From Candidatus Tectomicrobia bacterium (GTDB lineage: Bacteria > UBA8248), in the NCBI GenBank assembly GCA_016192135.1, contig JACPUR010000023.1, positions 1-64,000 on the forward strand: 64,000 nucleotides of DNA, read 5' to 3'. Every line of letters starts with the position of its first letter. The stretch's first letter is position 1. This document shows positions 16,313-24,937 of this stretch, one piece after another. The position numbers and the translations under genes are program-made. Under the pieces are notes generated by a model. It made no database searches. It was not told the origin of the DNA and saw nothing but the letters and a program-made list of their open reading frames with translations.

Positions 16313-17926
16313 CTAGAAACCGGCGGCGCAGCCGTCCCGCCGGTGATCGGACCCCGCCATGTAGACGCCGCCCGGCAGGCGCACGATGCCCTGCCCCCCG
16401 CCGAAGCCCTCGTAGCCGCCGGCCCGCTCCACCTCGTGGCCGCGGCGGCGCAGCTCGTCCAGGACGGCGTCCGGCACGCCGCCCTCGACGGCCACCTTCC
16501 GCCCGCCCAGCACGCGGAAGCGGGGCGCGTCGAGGGCCTCCTGGATGTCCATCCCGAAGTCCAGCATGTTCGAGAGCACCTGGACGTGGCCCTGCGGCTG
16601 CATGTCCCCGCCCATGACCCCGTAGCTCATCCAGGGCTCCCCGCCGCGCATGACGAAGCCGGGGATGATGGTGTGGAAGGGCCGCTTGCCTGGCGCGATG
16701 CAGTTGGGGTGCCCTTCCTCCAGGACGAAGCCCCAGCCCCGGTCCTGAAGCACGATGCCCGTCTCCCCTCCCGTGATGCCCGAGCCGAAGTGGGCGAACA
16801 GGCTGTTGATGAACGAGCACATGTTGCCCTCGGCGTCGGCCGTGGTGAGGTAGATGGTGTCGCTCCAGCCGTGGGGCGCGCCGGGCGCGGGGTCGCCCGC
16901 CCGGCCGGGGTCGATGAGCTTGCGCCGTTCCCTGGCGTAGCCCTTGGACAGGAGGCCCTGGACGGGCACCTCGGCCATCTCCGGGTCGGCGATGTAGCGG
17001 CTCCGGTCGGCGAAGGCCAGCTTCATCGCCTCGATCATCAGGTGGAGGTGATCCGCCGAGCCGTAGCTGAACTCGCCGACGGGATCGCCCTGGATCATGT
17101 TCAGGCACAGCAGCGCCGCCAGGCCCTGGCCGTTCGGCGGGATCTCGCAGAGCTCGTGGCCGCGGTAGCTCGTGCGGATGGGCTCGACCCAGGCGCAGCG
17201 CGTGGCGGCGAAGTCATCGAGCTCGAAGAGGCCTCCCAACTCCTTCGTGTAGCGGACGATCTCCTTCGCGATGGGGCCCTCGTAGAAGACCTCGCGGCCC
17301 CCGTCCCCGATCGCCCGCAGGGAGGCCGCGAGCTTGGGGTTGCGGAAGACCTCCCCCGCCCGGGGGGCCCGCCCCGCCGGGAGGTAGAGCTTGGCGGAGT
17401 GCGCGCACTTCGCGAGCTTGGCCTCCTGGTTCCGCCAGGCGTTCGCGATGATGGGCGAGAGGGGGTAGCCCTTCTCCGCGTAGTGGATGGCCGGGGCGAG
17501 GAGCCGCCTGAGAGGCATCTTGCCGCTTCCGCAGCGCTCGAGCGCCGCGCACCAGCCGTCCACGGCGCCCGGGACGGTGGCCGAGAAGACCCCGACGTCG
17601 GGCATCCTCTGGAACCCCGCCTCGCGGTAGCGGGCCAGGGTGGCCGCCCTGGGCGCCCGGCCGCTGCCGTTCAGGCCGAAGAGCTTCCGGTCCCTGGCGC
17701 TCCAGTAAAGCATGAACATGTCGCCGCCGGCGCCGGTGGACTGCGGCTCCACCACGTTCAGGGCGGCGGCCGTGGCGATGGCGGCGTCCACCGCGTTCCC
17801 GCCGTCCCGGAGGACCTGGAGCCCCGCCCCCGCCGCGAGCGGCTGGCTGGTGGCCACCACCCCGCCCTGCGCGAAGACCGGCGAGCGGCCCACCCGAAGC
17901 GAAGCGACCGCGGTGCGTTCCCGCAT
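16313..17926 (-). CDS. Gamma-glutamyltransferase/Ntn-hydrolase family protein
   Basis: A 537-aa member of the gamma-glutamyltranspeptidase family, Ntn hydrolases that cleave themselves into two subunits. The nucleophile is the Thr of GWSDTIYLTTADAEGN, aligned with the catalytic Thr391 of the E. coli enzyme. Other family features are VLRDGGNAVDAAIA near the N-terminus, PPNGQG, and the glycine-rich YGVMGGDMQPQGHVQVLSN. Unlike E. coli Ggt it has no signal peptide, so it resembles the cytoplasmic YwrD-like group, whose substrates are mostly unknown. AAAGGAGGAAAGG sits immediately before the ATG at 17926, which fixes the start. Confidence 0.9.
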   Translation of the reverse strand: MRERTAVASLRVGRSPVFAQGGVVATSQPLAAGAGLQVLRDGGNAVDAAIATAAALNVVEPQSTGAGGDMFMLYWSARDRKLFGLNGSGRAPRAATLARYREAGFQRMPDVGVFSATVPGAVDGWCAALERCGSGKMPLRRLLAPAIHYAEKGYPLSPIIANAWRNQEAKLAKCAHSAKLYLPAGRAPRAGEVFRNPKLAASLRAIGDGGREVFYEGPIAKEIVRYTKELGGLFELDDFAATRCAWVEPIRTSYRGHELCEIPPNGQGLAALLCLNMIQGDPVGEFSYGSADHLHLMIEAMKLAFADRSRYIADPEMAEVPVQGLLSKGYARERRKLIDPGRAGDPAPGAPHGWSDTIYLTTADAEGNMCSFINSLFAHFGSGITGGETGIVLQDRGWGFVLEEGHPNCIAPGKRPFHTIIPGFVMRGGEPWMSYGVMGGDMQPQGHVQVLSNMLDFGMDIQEALDAPRFRVLGGRKVAVEGGVPDAVLDELRRRGHEVERAGGYEGFGGGQGIVRLPGGVYMAGSDHRRDGCAAGF

Positions 17927-17976
17927 CCTTTCCTCCTTTGGGCCGCCCAGTGGCGGGGATGCCCCCCGTCCGGGCT

Positions 17977-19062
17977 TCAATCCTCGATAGGAACCGGCTC
18001 CGCCGCCCCCGCCAGGAACACCGACCGGCGGGCCCGCCCGCCCGGCGGGTCCGCCACGGCGCCCGGCCCCACGATGCACGCGTCCAGCCGCGCGCCCGGG
18101 GCCACCCGGGCCCCGGGGAACAGCACCGATCCCGACGCGCGCGCTTCCGCTTGCAGGGTAGCATCCCTCATCAGGACCGAGAAAGGCCCGGCGGCCGACC
18201 CTCTCTCCAGCCGCGCCCCCGCAGAGATCAGCGCGGGAGGCTCGACCCGCCCCCCGTCCCATCCGCCGCCCGGCCCCGCCGCCAGCACGTGGTCCTCCTC
18301 CGGCCACGGGAACTCGGGCACGAAGCGGCCCGAGAGGAGGTCCCCCTGCGCCTCCAGGTAGCGCGCGGGCGTCCCCAAGTCGGCCCAGTAGGCCGAGGAG
18401 AGGACAGCCCCGAGCGGGGCGCCCGATTCGAGGAGGGGAGGATAGATTTCTTCGGAGATCCCGCAGGGGCGCCCCGCGGGGATATGGTCCAGGAGGGCCG
18501 GGGAGAGGACGCTCAGGCCGGTGAACATCCCCTCCGTGACCCGGCCGTCCGGGGCGCCGGGGGCCTCGGCCCGCAGGAAGCGGCGGAGGCGGCCGGCCCC
18601 ATCCGCCGCGAGCAGCCCGTAGCGGGCGGCGTCGGGGGAGGGCCGGAGGATGAGGGTGGCGAGGAAGCCGCCCCGCTCATGCCGGGCCAGGGCCTCTTCG
18701 AGATCGGCCCCGCATGGGGCGTCGGCGTTCAGGACGAAGAAGGGGGCTCCCGTCTCCCACAGGAAGCCCTCCGCGTTCTTGAGGCCCCCCGCCGTCCCCA
18801 GGATCTCGGGCTCGAAAAAATAGCGCGCCTCGAGGCCCAGGGGGCGCTCCCCCACCGCGGCCCGGATGGCCTCGGCCCCGTGGTGGAGGTTGATCCCCAC
18901 CTCGCGGACCCCCGCCCGCTTGAGCTTGTGCAGCGCGAACCGGATGAGGGGGGTCCCCCCCAGCGGCCAGAGGGGCTTGGGGACGAGCTTCCCCAGGGGG
19001 CCCAGCCGGACGCCTCGCCCCGCCGCCAGGATGAACCCGCGCACTCCGCCCCGCCCGGCCAT
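17977..19062 (-). CDS. NDP-sugar pyrophosphorylase (mannose-1-phosphate guanylyltransferase-like)
   Basis: A nucleotidyltransferase that activates a sugar-1-phosphate. The signature GFILAAGRGVRLGPLGKLVPKPLWPLGG is close to the N-terminus, followed by LHHGAEAIRAAVGE, GTAGGLKNAE and the metal-binding FFVLNADAPC. Conserved TGLSVLSP and YWADLGTPARYLEA follow. The last 90 residues have hexapeptide-like repeats (ISAGARLERGSAAGPFSVL, VLFPGARVAPGARL), suggesting a left-handed beta-helix tail. The likely start is the ATG at 19062; a GTG at 19095 is an in-frame alternative. Base and sugar specificity cannot be read safely. galU at 54152 is a different family member. Confidence 0.85.
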   Translation of the reverse strand: MAGRGGVRGFILAAGRGVRLGPLGKLVPKPLWPLGGTPLIRFALHKLKRAGVREVGINLHHGAEAIRAAVGERPLGLEARYFFEPEILGTAGGLKNAEGFLWETGAPFFVLNADAPCGADLEEALARHERGGFLATLILRPSPDAARYGLLAADGAGRLRRFLRAEAPGAPDGRVTEGMFTGLSVLSPALLDHIPAGRPCGISEEIYPPLLESGAPLGAVLSSAYWADLGTPARYLEAQGDLLSGRFVPEFPWPEEDHVLAAGPGGGWDGGRVEPPALISAGARLERGSAAGPFSVLMRDATLQAEARASGSVLFPGARVAPGARLDACIVGPGAVADPPGGRARRSVFLAGAAEPVPIED

Positions 19063-19170
19063 CTCCGCTCGCTTTTTATCGAAGGAAGCCCGCACGGGCG
19101 CAATGATGTCCCCCAGCCACCGACCATTCCGCGGCGGCGCACCCAGGAGGAACTACAGAAAAAAGCCGGT

Positions 19171-20085
19171 CTAGTCCTTGTCGGACCCGTTCTTGCGGCG
19201 CCGCAGGAAGTCCTCGATCTCGTCGGCGATTTCGTCGGCGACCTGCTCCCCCGGGGGGAGCTCCTCGGCCGCCTCGCCGGATGAATGCTCCTCCTCCTCT
19301 TCCGGCTCGTCCTCGGCTTCGGACCCTTCCATCTGGGAGACGTAGCGGGCGAGCTTGGGATCCTCGCGGATGGCCTCTTCCACCTGCCGGTCGAAGTTCG
19401 CCGCCGAGCGCTCCAGGTCGCCAAGGTCCAGGGGGATGCGGCACACCGCCCGCAGCCGGTCGAGCAGGGCGAAGGAGGCCTTCGGGTTGGGCAGAGCGGC
19501 GATGTAGTGCGGCACGCTGGCCCACAGGCTGACGGAGGCGAGCCTCTCCTCCTGCATGAGGCTGTGGAGGACCCCCACGATGCCGGTGGGGCCTTCGTAG
19601 CGGGAGAGCTCCATGCCCAGGTTGCGGACGAGGGAGGGGTCGGTGGCCAGGCAGGTGACGGGGACGGGCTCGGTGTGGGACTCCCCGGCCAGGAAGGCCC
19701 CCATGGTCACGACGAGCCGGACGCCGCACCGGTTCACGATGTCGAGGACGCTCCGACTGAAGCGCCTCCACTGCAGGTGCGGCTCGACCCCCACCCCCAC
19801 CACGAAATCCCGCGGGAGGTGGCCCGCCCGGCAGACGAAAAAATCATTCGCGGGCCAGGAGATCTGCCGCTCCCCCTTCTCGTCGAGGCGCACGGTGGGC
19901 CGCTGGTCGGAGAACTGGAAGAAGTCGTCGGGCGGGATGGCGGCGAAACGCTCTCCGCCCAGGCGGTCCACCAGGTACCGGGCCGCGAGGGTGGCGGATT
20001 CGGCTGCGTCGTTCCACCCGGCGAAGGTCATGATCATGATGGGGTCGCGAAGCACGGAAGGATGCCGCAGGTAGACTGCGTCCAT
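19171..20085 (-). CDS. PAC2-family protein with acidic C-terminal tail
   Basis: A 304-aa protein starting at ATG 20085 behind AGGAGAGGCC. The PAC2 fold (proteasome assembly chaperone 2 family) shows as VLRDPIMIMTFAGWNDAAESAT near the start, VGVGVEPHLQWRRFSRSVL, LVVTMGAFLAGESHTEPV and SLWASVPHYIAALPNPKAS. The last 60 residues are strongly acidic and low-complexity (EDEPEEEEEHSS, DEIADEIEDFL), ending in basic RRRKNGSDKD. In archaea and Actinobacteria PAC2 proteins occur with proteasomes; in other bacteria their function is unknown. No proteasome, Pup or ARC gene lies in this window. Confidence 0.88.
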   Translation of the reverse strand: MDAVYLRHPSVLRDPIMIMTFAGWNDAAESATLAARYLVDRLGGERFAAIPPDDFFQFSDQRPTVRLDEKGERQISWPANDFFVCRAGHLPRDFVVGVGVEPHLQWRRFSRSVLDIVNRCGVRLVVTMGAFLAGESHTEPVPVTCLATDPSLVRNLGMELSRYEGPTGIVGVLHSLMQEERLASVSLWASVPHYIAALPNPKASFALLDRLRAVCRIPLDLGDLERSAANFDRQVEEAIREDPKLARYVSQMEGSEAEDEPEEEEEHSSGEAAEELPPGEQVADEIADEIEDFLRRRKNGSDKD

Positions 20086-20184
20086 GGCCTCTCCTGTCAG
20101 AGGAGGCGGGAATCTCCTCGCCGGGATCATACCGCCTCACCGCGTCCGGCCTCAAGGTATTCTTTCCGGGAAAAAAGAACCGAC

Positions 20185-20223
20185 AAAAATCCCCGCCCGG
20201 GCCGGTTTCCCCGGGCGGGGATT
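20185..20223 (-). terminator. Intrinsic terminator after the first DUF992 gene
   Basis: Reverse-strand hairpin with a perfect 14-bp stem: arms at 20188-20201 and 20210-20223, core CCCGGGCGGGG, loop 8 nt. It is followed by a T run (complement of A20185-20189) and lies about 35 nt past the stop at 20257. The T run is on the reverse side only, so it serves the DUF992 gene. Confidence 0.65.
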
Positions 20224-20256
20224 TCCACGGGGGCGGCGCCCCATGCCTTTGTCTGC

Positions 20257-20820
20257 CTACTTGCCCGCCTCCCGCACCGGCCGGCCCGGGGCCTGGGCCG
20301 CGCGGTCAGGCTCGAGGTACATACGCGTGCCGCCCACGATGAGGCCCTCGCCCTTGAAGGATTCGACCGAGGGGACGACGCTGATGCCCTTCTGGCTCCC
20401 GCCAACGAGCGCCGAGGAGCCATACCCCTGGCCGAACACGCCGGCGCCAAGCGTGGTCCCGTAGTAGTTCCCCTGGAGGGGGAACGCCTCGAGGGCGGCG
20501 CCGGTGCGGACGCCGAAGACGCCGAAGTACAGGGTCCTCTCTTCCCGCTGCCCCACGTCCACCCCCAAGAAGCCGATCTCGCCGCCGTACTTCTGCGGCT
20601 GGCCCTCGTTGGGCTGATAGGTGCAGTCCACCGAGACGGAGGATTGCAGGAAGTGCTTGGTTTGCGTTCCGGGTTTCGTCTTGCACGTCAGCTTGCCCAG
20701 GTTCACCCCTGTCTTGTTCTCTTCCTTGGGGGGTTCCGCGCCCGAGGCCGGGCCGGTTCCGGCCGCGGCCAGCAAGAAACTCATCGCGCACGCAAACATC
20801 AGGTTCCGGGCGTTCATCAA
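20257..20820 (-). CDS. DUF992 secreted protein (copy A)
   Basis: A 187-aa protein with a Sec signal (ending near GTGPASGA). The mature part shows the DUF992 pattern: GVNLGKLTCKTKPGT, SVDCTYQPNEGQPQKYGGEIGFLGVDVG, then glycine-rich GNYYGTTLGAGVFGQGYGSSALVGGSQKGISVVP and a final TRMYLEP. Such proteins are short periplasmic or secreted beta-rich proteins common in alphaproteobacteria; no function is established. Two Cys (LTCK, VDCTY) probably form a disulfide. It is paralogous to the gene at 21170 (same order of motifs) and ends at a strong terminator. Confidence 0.85.
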   Translation of the reverse strand: MMNARNLMFACAMSFLLAAAGTGPASGAEPPKEENKTGVNLGKLTCKTKPGTQTKHFLQSSVSVDCTYQPNEGQPQKYGGEIGFLGVDVGQREERTLYFGVFGVRTGAALEAFPLQGNYYGTTLGAGVFGQGYGSSALVGGSQKGISVVPSVESFKGEGLIVGGTRMYLEPDRAAQAPGRPVREAGK

Positions 20821-21169
20821 ATTCCCCTATCGGCGGCGGGATCCCCGGTGCTTCCATCCGGGATGCGGCCCCGCCCGGCGGGCGCAGGATGCCGGCGCCG
20901 GCCGGGAAAATTCCCCCTCATCGTCCATCGTCGCTCATGGGTTTATGCCGGCGGCACCCGACTTGGCACGCTGGGCGTCAAACGGCAGGCGAAAGAAGAG
21001 GGCTGACCGCCTCTCGCCCGTATTTCCCTATTTTTAAAATAGGCCCCGGCCGGGACGAGGTTCAATCGAAGAAAACACTGAGAAATGAAGGGAGGACGAA
21101 ACGCGCTCCCCGCCCGGAAAAATCCGGACGGGGAGAGGGTTTCGCCGGCGAAAAGGCGGGGGAGAGGGC

Positions 21170-21664
21170 CTACTTCTTCAGGGGCTGGAGGTTCATCCGG
21201 GTGGCGCCCGCGCTGATGCCCGCGCCCTTGAAGGTATCCGCCGAGGGGACGAGGTTGAAGCTCTTCCTCAGCCCTCCGACGAGGGCGGTGGAGCCCACGC
21301 CCTTCCCGCCCATGCCTGCGGCCACGGACGTGCCCAGGTAGTCTCCCTGGAGGGAATGGGCCCCCATCTTGATGTCGCGGGTGACGCCGAGGACGGTGAA
21401 GTTCAGGGTCTGCTCGTCCTTCCGGCTCAGGTCCACGCCGAGGAAGCCGAGCTCGCCCTTGTACATCTCCTCGCCCCCGGTGGTCTTGAAGGCGCACTCG
21501 ACCGCCACGGAGGACACGAGGAAGAGCTGCACACTCGTGCCCGGCTTGGTCTTGCACGTGAGGCTGCCGACGTTCACCCCTCCCTGCTCGGCCGCGCCGG
21601 CGGGGGCGGCTCCGATGAGGAAGGAAACCAAGAGAACGGACATCACCCTGCAGGCGGCTTTCAT
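21170..21664 (-). CDS. DUF992 secreted protein (copy B)
   Basis: A 164-aa paralogue of the 20257 gene. Signal peptide (VLLVSFLIGAAPAGA), then GVNVGSLTCKTKPGTSVQLFL, AVECAFKTTGGEEMYKGELGFLGVDLS, DYLGTSVAAGMGGKGVGSTALVGGLRKSFNLVPS and TRMNLQPLKK. Identical blocks (LTCKTKPGT, GFLGVD, ALVGG) align without gaps over most of the length, so the two arose by tandem duplication. The spacer between them is about 350 nt and contains a GC-rich hairpin (21106-21133 region) without a clear T run on the reverse strand. Function unknown. Confidence 0.85.
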   Translation of the reverse strand: MKAACRVMSVLLVSFLIGAAPAGAAEQGGVNVGSLTCKTKPGTSVQLFLVSSVAVECAFKTTGGEEMYKGELGFLGVDLSRKDEQTLNFTVLGVTRDIKMGAHSLQGDYLGTSVAAGMGGKGVGSTALVGGLRKSFNLVPSADTFKGAGISAGATRMNLQPLKK

Positions 21665-21723
21665 CTCATTTCTCCTTTTGGCTCCCAGGTTCGAAGGCCG
21701 TGAAGGCCTCCGTGAATCGCCTC

Positions 21724-22557
21724 CTAGCGCCGCTCCTCCAGCGCATCATATACGGCTCCCAAGCCCGCCGCCTCCAGCTCGAAGGCGCGGTCCCCCAGGA
21801 TGCGCGGGTAACCCTGCCCCGCCCGGTGGATATACTTCGCATCCTGCTGGACCTCCTGCCGGCTCTTCCCCATCCCCTTCAGGAGCCGGACCTGGGCCAC
21901 GACCGCCTCCATCTTCTCGCGCTGCCGGGCGATCTCCTCCTTCCGGCAGGGGTCGCCGTGACCGGGGATATACCAGTCCACATCCAGCGATTCGAGATAG
22001 TCGAGCGAGTCGAACCACGCCCATACCGAAGCGGAATGGAAGAAGGGATGGCCGCCGGGGGTGATGTTATCGCCGGTGAAGGCCACCCGGGTCCCGGCGG
22101 CGTGGACGGCGGTCTGCCCGCGCGTGTGCCCCGGGGAGTGGCGGAGGCGGAAGGTTTCCCCCCCGAGGCGGAGGGTGAAGCCGCCGTCGTACACGATCTC
22201 GGGGGTCCGCAGTCGGTAGCCCTCCAGGAGGCCGCCCGCGGTGGGGTCATACTTCCGCATCCGCTCCACGGCCACCTCGCTCGAGGGGACGGACTTGAAG
22301 AAATCCGCATCGGTCAGCCGGCTGGCCACGACGGTTCCGGGCATGAAGCCGTTGACGGCGATGTGGTCCTGGTGGTGCTCGGTGTGAATGATGTAGCGGA
22401 TGGGCCCCTTGGACTCCAGGAAGGCCCGCCACTCGGCCGCCTCCGTGGGCTTCATGGGGCCGTCCACCGCCACCACGCCCTCCCGTGTCACCACGCACCC
22501 GAAGGTCGGGTAGGTGTTTGCGTAGAACACGCCCGGGGCCAGCTGATTTATGTTCAT
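21724..22557 (-). CDS. MBL-fold metallo-hydrolase with Glu in the first metal position
   Basis: A 277-aa metallo-beta-lactamase-fold protein. The start at ATG 22557 has GGAGG at a 6-nt spacing. The metal motif normally written HxHxDH reads HTEHHQDHI here, i.e. Glu-His-His-x-Asp-His, with Glu at the first His position. Other ligands are present: HSPGHTRGQT, FTGDNITPGG and YIPGHGDP. The C-terminal half is helical and charged. The variant is reminiscent of the Glu-containing B3 metallo-beta-lactamase group, but there is no signal peptide, so a cytoplasmic esterase-, glyoxalase- or lactonase-like activity is more likely. Substrate unknown. Confidence 0.88.
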   Translation of the reverse strand: MNINQLAPGVFYANTYPTFGCVVTREGVVAVDGPMKPTEAAEWRAFLESKGPIRYIIHTEHHQDHIAVNGFMPGTVVASRLTDADFFKSVPSSEVAVERMRKYDPTAGGLLEGYRLRTPEIVYDGGFTLRLGGETFRLRHSPGHTRGQTAVHAAGTRVAFTGDNITPGGHPFFHSASVWAWFDSLDYLESLDVDWYIPGHGDPCRKEEIARQREKMEAVVAQVRLLKGMGKSRQEVQQDAKYIHRAGQGYPRILGDRAFELEAAGLGAVYDALEERR

Positions 22558-22733
22558 GCGCGCGCCTCCAGCCAGGGCTCCGCCGTCAAGGGAACGATAA
22601 GTTGCTCCTGCCGCCGCCCCCGCCGGGGGTTCGCCCGGCCCGGAACGGGCAGGGCGCCCGCCGCCCCGGCCGCCTGGGTCCGCGCCCACTCGTCCTCGAG
22701 GTCCCGCGTGTGGCCGCGGAAGTGGGGCATCAT
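22554..22733 (-). CDS. Possible small ORF overlapping the MBL-hydrolase start
   Basis: A 59-codon frame beginning MMPHFRGHTRDLEDEW and ending in ATGA overlap with the MBL-fold start at 22557, an arrangement typical of translational coupling. Against it: no ribosome-binding site precedes its ATG, composition is Ala/Arg/Gly-rich as in chance GC-rich frames, and I recognise no family. Confidence 0.2.
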   Translation of the reverse strand: MMPHFRGHTRDLEDEWARTQAAGAAGALPVPGRANPRRGRRQEQLIVPLTAEPWLEARA

Positions 22734-23129
22734 GAAAAAGGAGAATCTCAAGGGCGGCGCTCTCCCCCCCCGGGACGCGTGGACAGCCCGAAGCTTCCGC
22801 TGAAGAGGCCCCAGCCTAGCAAGTTCGGAGGCCGCGGGGAAACATCTCCGGCGGCCGGTAGCGGTCCAGTTTGCGCAGAGGCGCATATGATTTCGAGGTG
22901 GTCCTTTGCTTCGCGCCTCCGCCGCCGGCGCTCTTCCCTCACCCCAGCCCTCTCCCAGAGGGAGAGTGCCAATTCATCCAGGGCAACGGCGTTCAGAGAA
23001 TAGCCAAACCGACCACTCATCTCCGGCGGCCGCTTGCCCCGCCGCCCCGGTTCGTCCATTATCCTGCGCCTCGCGCCCCCGGCCCGCCGACGGCCGGGGG
23101 GTTGGACGCCGCCTCGGCCCAGGACCCCC
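22558..23129. other. Gap before typA with a palindromic repeat
   Basis: 572 nt in a divergent arrangement (MBL hydrolase to the left, typA to the right). Apart from the doubtful small reverse frame at 22554-22733 and a REP-like palindrome at 22935-22966, I see nothing in it. The typA start codon is not preceded by a strong Shine-Dalgarno sequence. Confidence 0.5.
22935..22966. repeat. REP-like palindrome, family A (single unit)
   Basis: Sequence of the form CCCTCACCCCAGCCCTCTCCC, a short loop, then GGGAGAG. The same core recurs at 7464-7549, 33549-33573, 41901-42016 and, degenerate, at 48891-48935, always between genes. Confidence 0.75.
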
Positions 23130-24929
23130 ATGACAAAGAGCCAGCGCCAGGACCTCCGGAACTTCGCCATCATCGCCCACGTGGACCACGGCAAGACCAC
23201 CCTCGTGGACGCCATGCTCTGGCAGAGCGGGATCTTCCGCCAGGGGCAGGAGGTGGCCGAGCGGGTGCTCGACTCCATGGACCTGGAGCGCGAGAAGGGC
23301 ATCACCATCATGGCCAAGAACTGCGCCGTCACCTGGGGCGGGGTGCGGCTCAACATCGTGGACACCCCGGGGCACGCCGACTTCGGGGGCGAGGTCGAGC
23401 GCGTCCTCTCGATGGTGGACGGCGTCATGCTCCTCGTGGACGCCTCCGAGGGCCCCCTGCCCCAGACCCGCTTCGTGGTGAGCAAGGCCCTGGCGCGCGC
23501 GCTGCCCTTCGTGGTGGTCATCAACAAGGTTGACCGCTCGGACGCCCGGCCGGCCGAGGTGCTGGACGAGGTCTACGACCTCTTCATCGACCTGGACGCC
23601 GCCGAGTCCCAGCTCGATTTCCCGGTCCTCTACGCCGTGGCCCGCGAGGGCCGGGCGGGGACGGCGCCGGACCGGCTCGCCGGGGACCTCGAGCCCCTCT
23701 TCCGCACCCTCATCGCCTCCATCCCCGCGCCCAGCTTCGAAGATGGAGCCCCCCTCCAGATGCTCGTCTCGCGCCTGGAGTACGACAACTACGTGGGCCG
23801 CCTCGCCATCGGCCGGGTGTGGAACGGCGCCATCCGGGCCAAGGGGGCCGCGGTGGTCCTCGGGCGGGACGGCAAGAACCAGCGGGGCGAGATCAGCCAT
23901 CTCTTCGGCTTCGAGGGCCTCCAGCGCGCGCCCATCGCCGAGGCGCGCGCGGGGGACATCGTCGCCGTGGCGGGCTTCGAGGAGCTGAACATCGGGGACA
24001 CCATCGGGGATCCCGAGAACCCCCGGGCGCTCCCCGTCATCGCGATCGACGAGCCCACCATCGCCATGACCTTCCGCATCAACGACTCGCCCCTGTCCGG
24101 CCGGAGCGGCAAGTTCCTCACCTCGCGTCAGGTGCGCGACCGCCTCTTCCGGGAGGCGCGCAACAACATGGCCATCCGGGTGGAGGAGACCGGCTCCCCG
24201 GACGCCTTCCGCGTCTCGGGCCGGGGCTCGCTCCAGCTCGCCGTGCTCATCGAGCAGCTCCGCCGCGAGGGATACGAGATGACGGTGGGCCGGCCCGAGG
24301 TCATCATCCGCAAGGACGGCGGCAAGGTGCTGGAGCCCTTCGAGGACGTGGTGATCGACGTCCCCGAGGACTACATCGGCGTCGTCACCCAGAAGATGGG
24401 CATCCGAAAGGGCCGCATGACCAAGATGGTGAACCACGGCAAGGGCCGGGCGCGGCTCGAGTTCCGCATCCCCAGCCGGGGACTCATCGGCTACCGCAGC
24501 GAGTTCCTCACCGACACCCGGGGGACGGGCATCCTCACCCACCTCTTCGCCGGGTGGGACGCCTGGGCGGGCGACCTGCCGGGCCGGATCACCGGCGCCC
24601 TCGTCGCCGACCGCGGGGGGAAGAGCACCCCCTATGCCATAGAGAACATCCAGGAGCGCGGCACCCTCTTCATCGGCCCCACGGAAGAGGTCTACGAGGG
24701 CATGATCGTCGGCGAGAACAGCCGCGAGAAGGACATGCACGTCAACATCACCAAGGAGAAGAAGCTCACCAACATGAGGGCCTCCGGGTCGGACATGACG
24801 GCCCAGCTCGTCCCCCCCAAGCGCTACAGTCTGGAGCAGGCCCTGGAGTTCCTCCGCGAGGGAGAGGCCCTCGAGGTGACCCCCGCCGCCTTCCGCTTCC
24901 GCAAGGCCCAGATCAAGGGCGGGAGGTAG
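23130..24929 (+). CDS. typA: Translational GTPase TypA/BipA
   Basis: A ribosome-binding GTPase of the EF-G family involved in 50S maturation and stress adaptation. The 599-aa product has G1 [12 protein letters not shown], switch region [12 protein letters not shown]3 [11 protein letters not shown] and G4 [10 protein letters not shown] in order, then the beta-barrel, EF-G-like III and V domains and the BipA-specific C-terminus. Characteristic pieces there are [37 protein letters not shown] and [11 protein letters not shown]. The ATG at 23130 was chosen because it begins the conserved [13 protein letters not shown] start; the open frame extends upstream by chance. The Sel1 gene follows after 8 nt. 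Confidence 0.96.
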   Translation: MTKSQRQDLRNFAIIAHVDHGKTTLVDAMLWQSGIFRQGQEVAERVLDSMDLEREKGITIMAKNCAVTWGGVRLNIVDTPGHADFGGEVERVLSMVDGVMLLVDASEGPLPQTRFVVSKALARALPFVVVINKVDRSDARPAEVLDEVYDLFIDLDAAESQLDFPVLYAVAREGRAGTAPDRLAGDLEPLFRTLIASIPAPSFEDGAPLQMLVSRLEYDNYVGRLAIGRVWNGAIRAKGAAVVLGRDGKNQRGEISHLFGFEGLQRAPIAEARAGDIVAVAGFEELNIGDTIGDPENPRALPVIAIDEPTIAMTFRINDSPLSGRSGKFLTSRQVRDRLFREARNNMAIRVEETGSPDAFRVSGRGSLQLAVLIEQLRREGYEMTVGRPEVIIRKDGGKVLEPFEDVVIDVPEDYIGVVTQKMGIRKGRMTKMVNHGKGRARLEFRIPSRGLIGYRSEFLTDTRGTGILTHLFAGWDAWAGDLPGRITGALVADRGGKSTPYAIENIQERGTLFIGPTEEVYEGMIVGENSREKDMHVNITKEKKLTNMRASGSDMTAQLVPPKRYSLEQALEFLREGEALEVTPAAFRFRKAQIKGGR

Positions 24930-24937
24930 GGAGCCCC

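Noticed and set aside
14792-18361. Very long forward open frame opposite the SDR, CBS, glycosidase, GGT and pyrophosphorylase genes
   Set aside because: It is the antisense shadow of well-supported reverse genes in 70% GC DNA; composition is Gly/Ala/Arg/Pro-rich with no recognisable domain. The same holds for long frames opposite uvrA (11207-13606), dinB-lexA (2623-4908), amidase/cyclophilin (25833-28946) and glyA/CoA-transferase (28580-31654).
21724-22557. Metallo-beta-lactamase conferring antibiotic resistance
   Set aside because: No signal peptide for periplasmic export, and the C-terminal region does not match B1-B3 enzymes; the Glu variant alone is insufficient.
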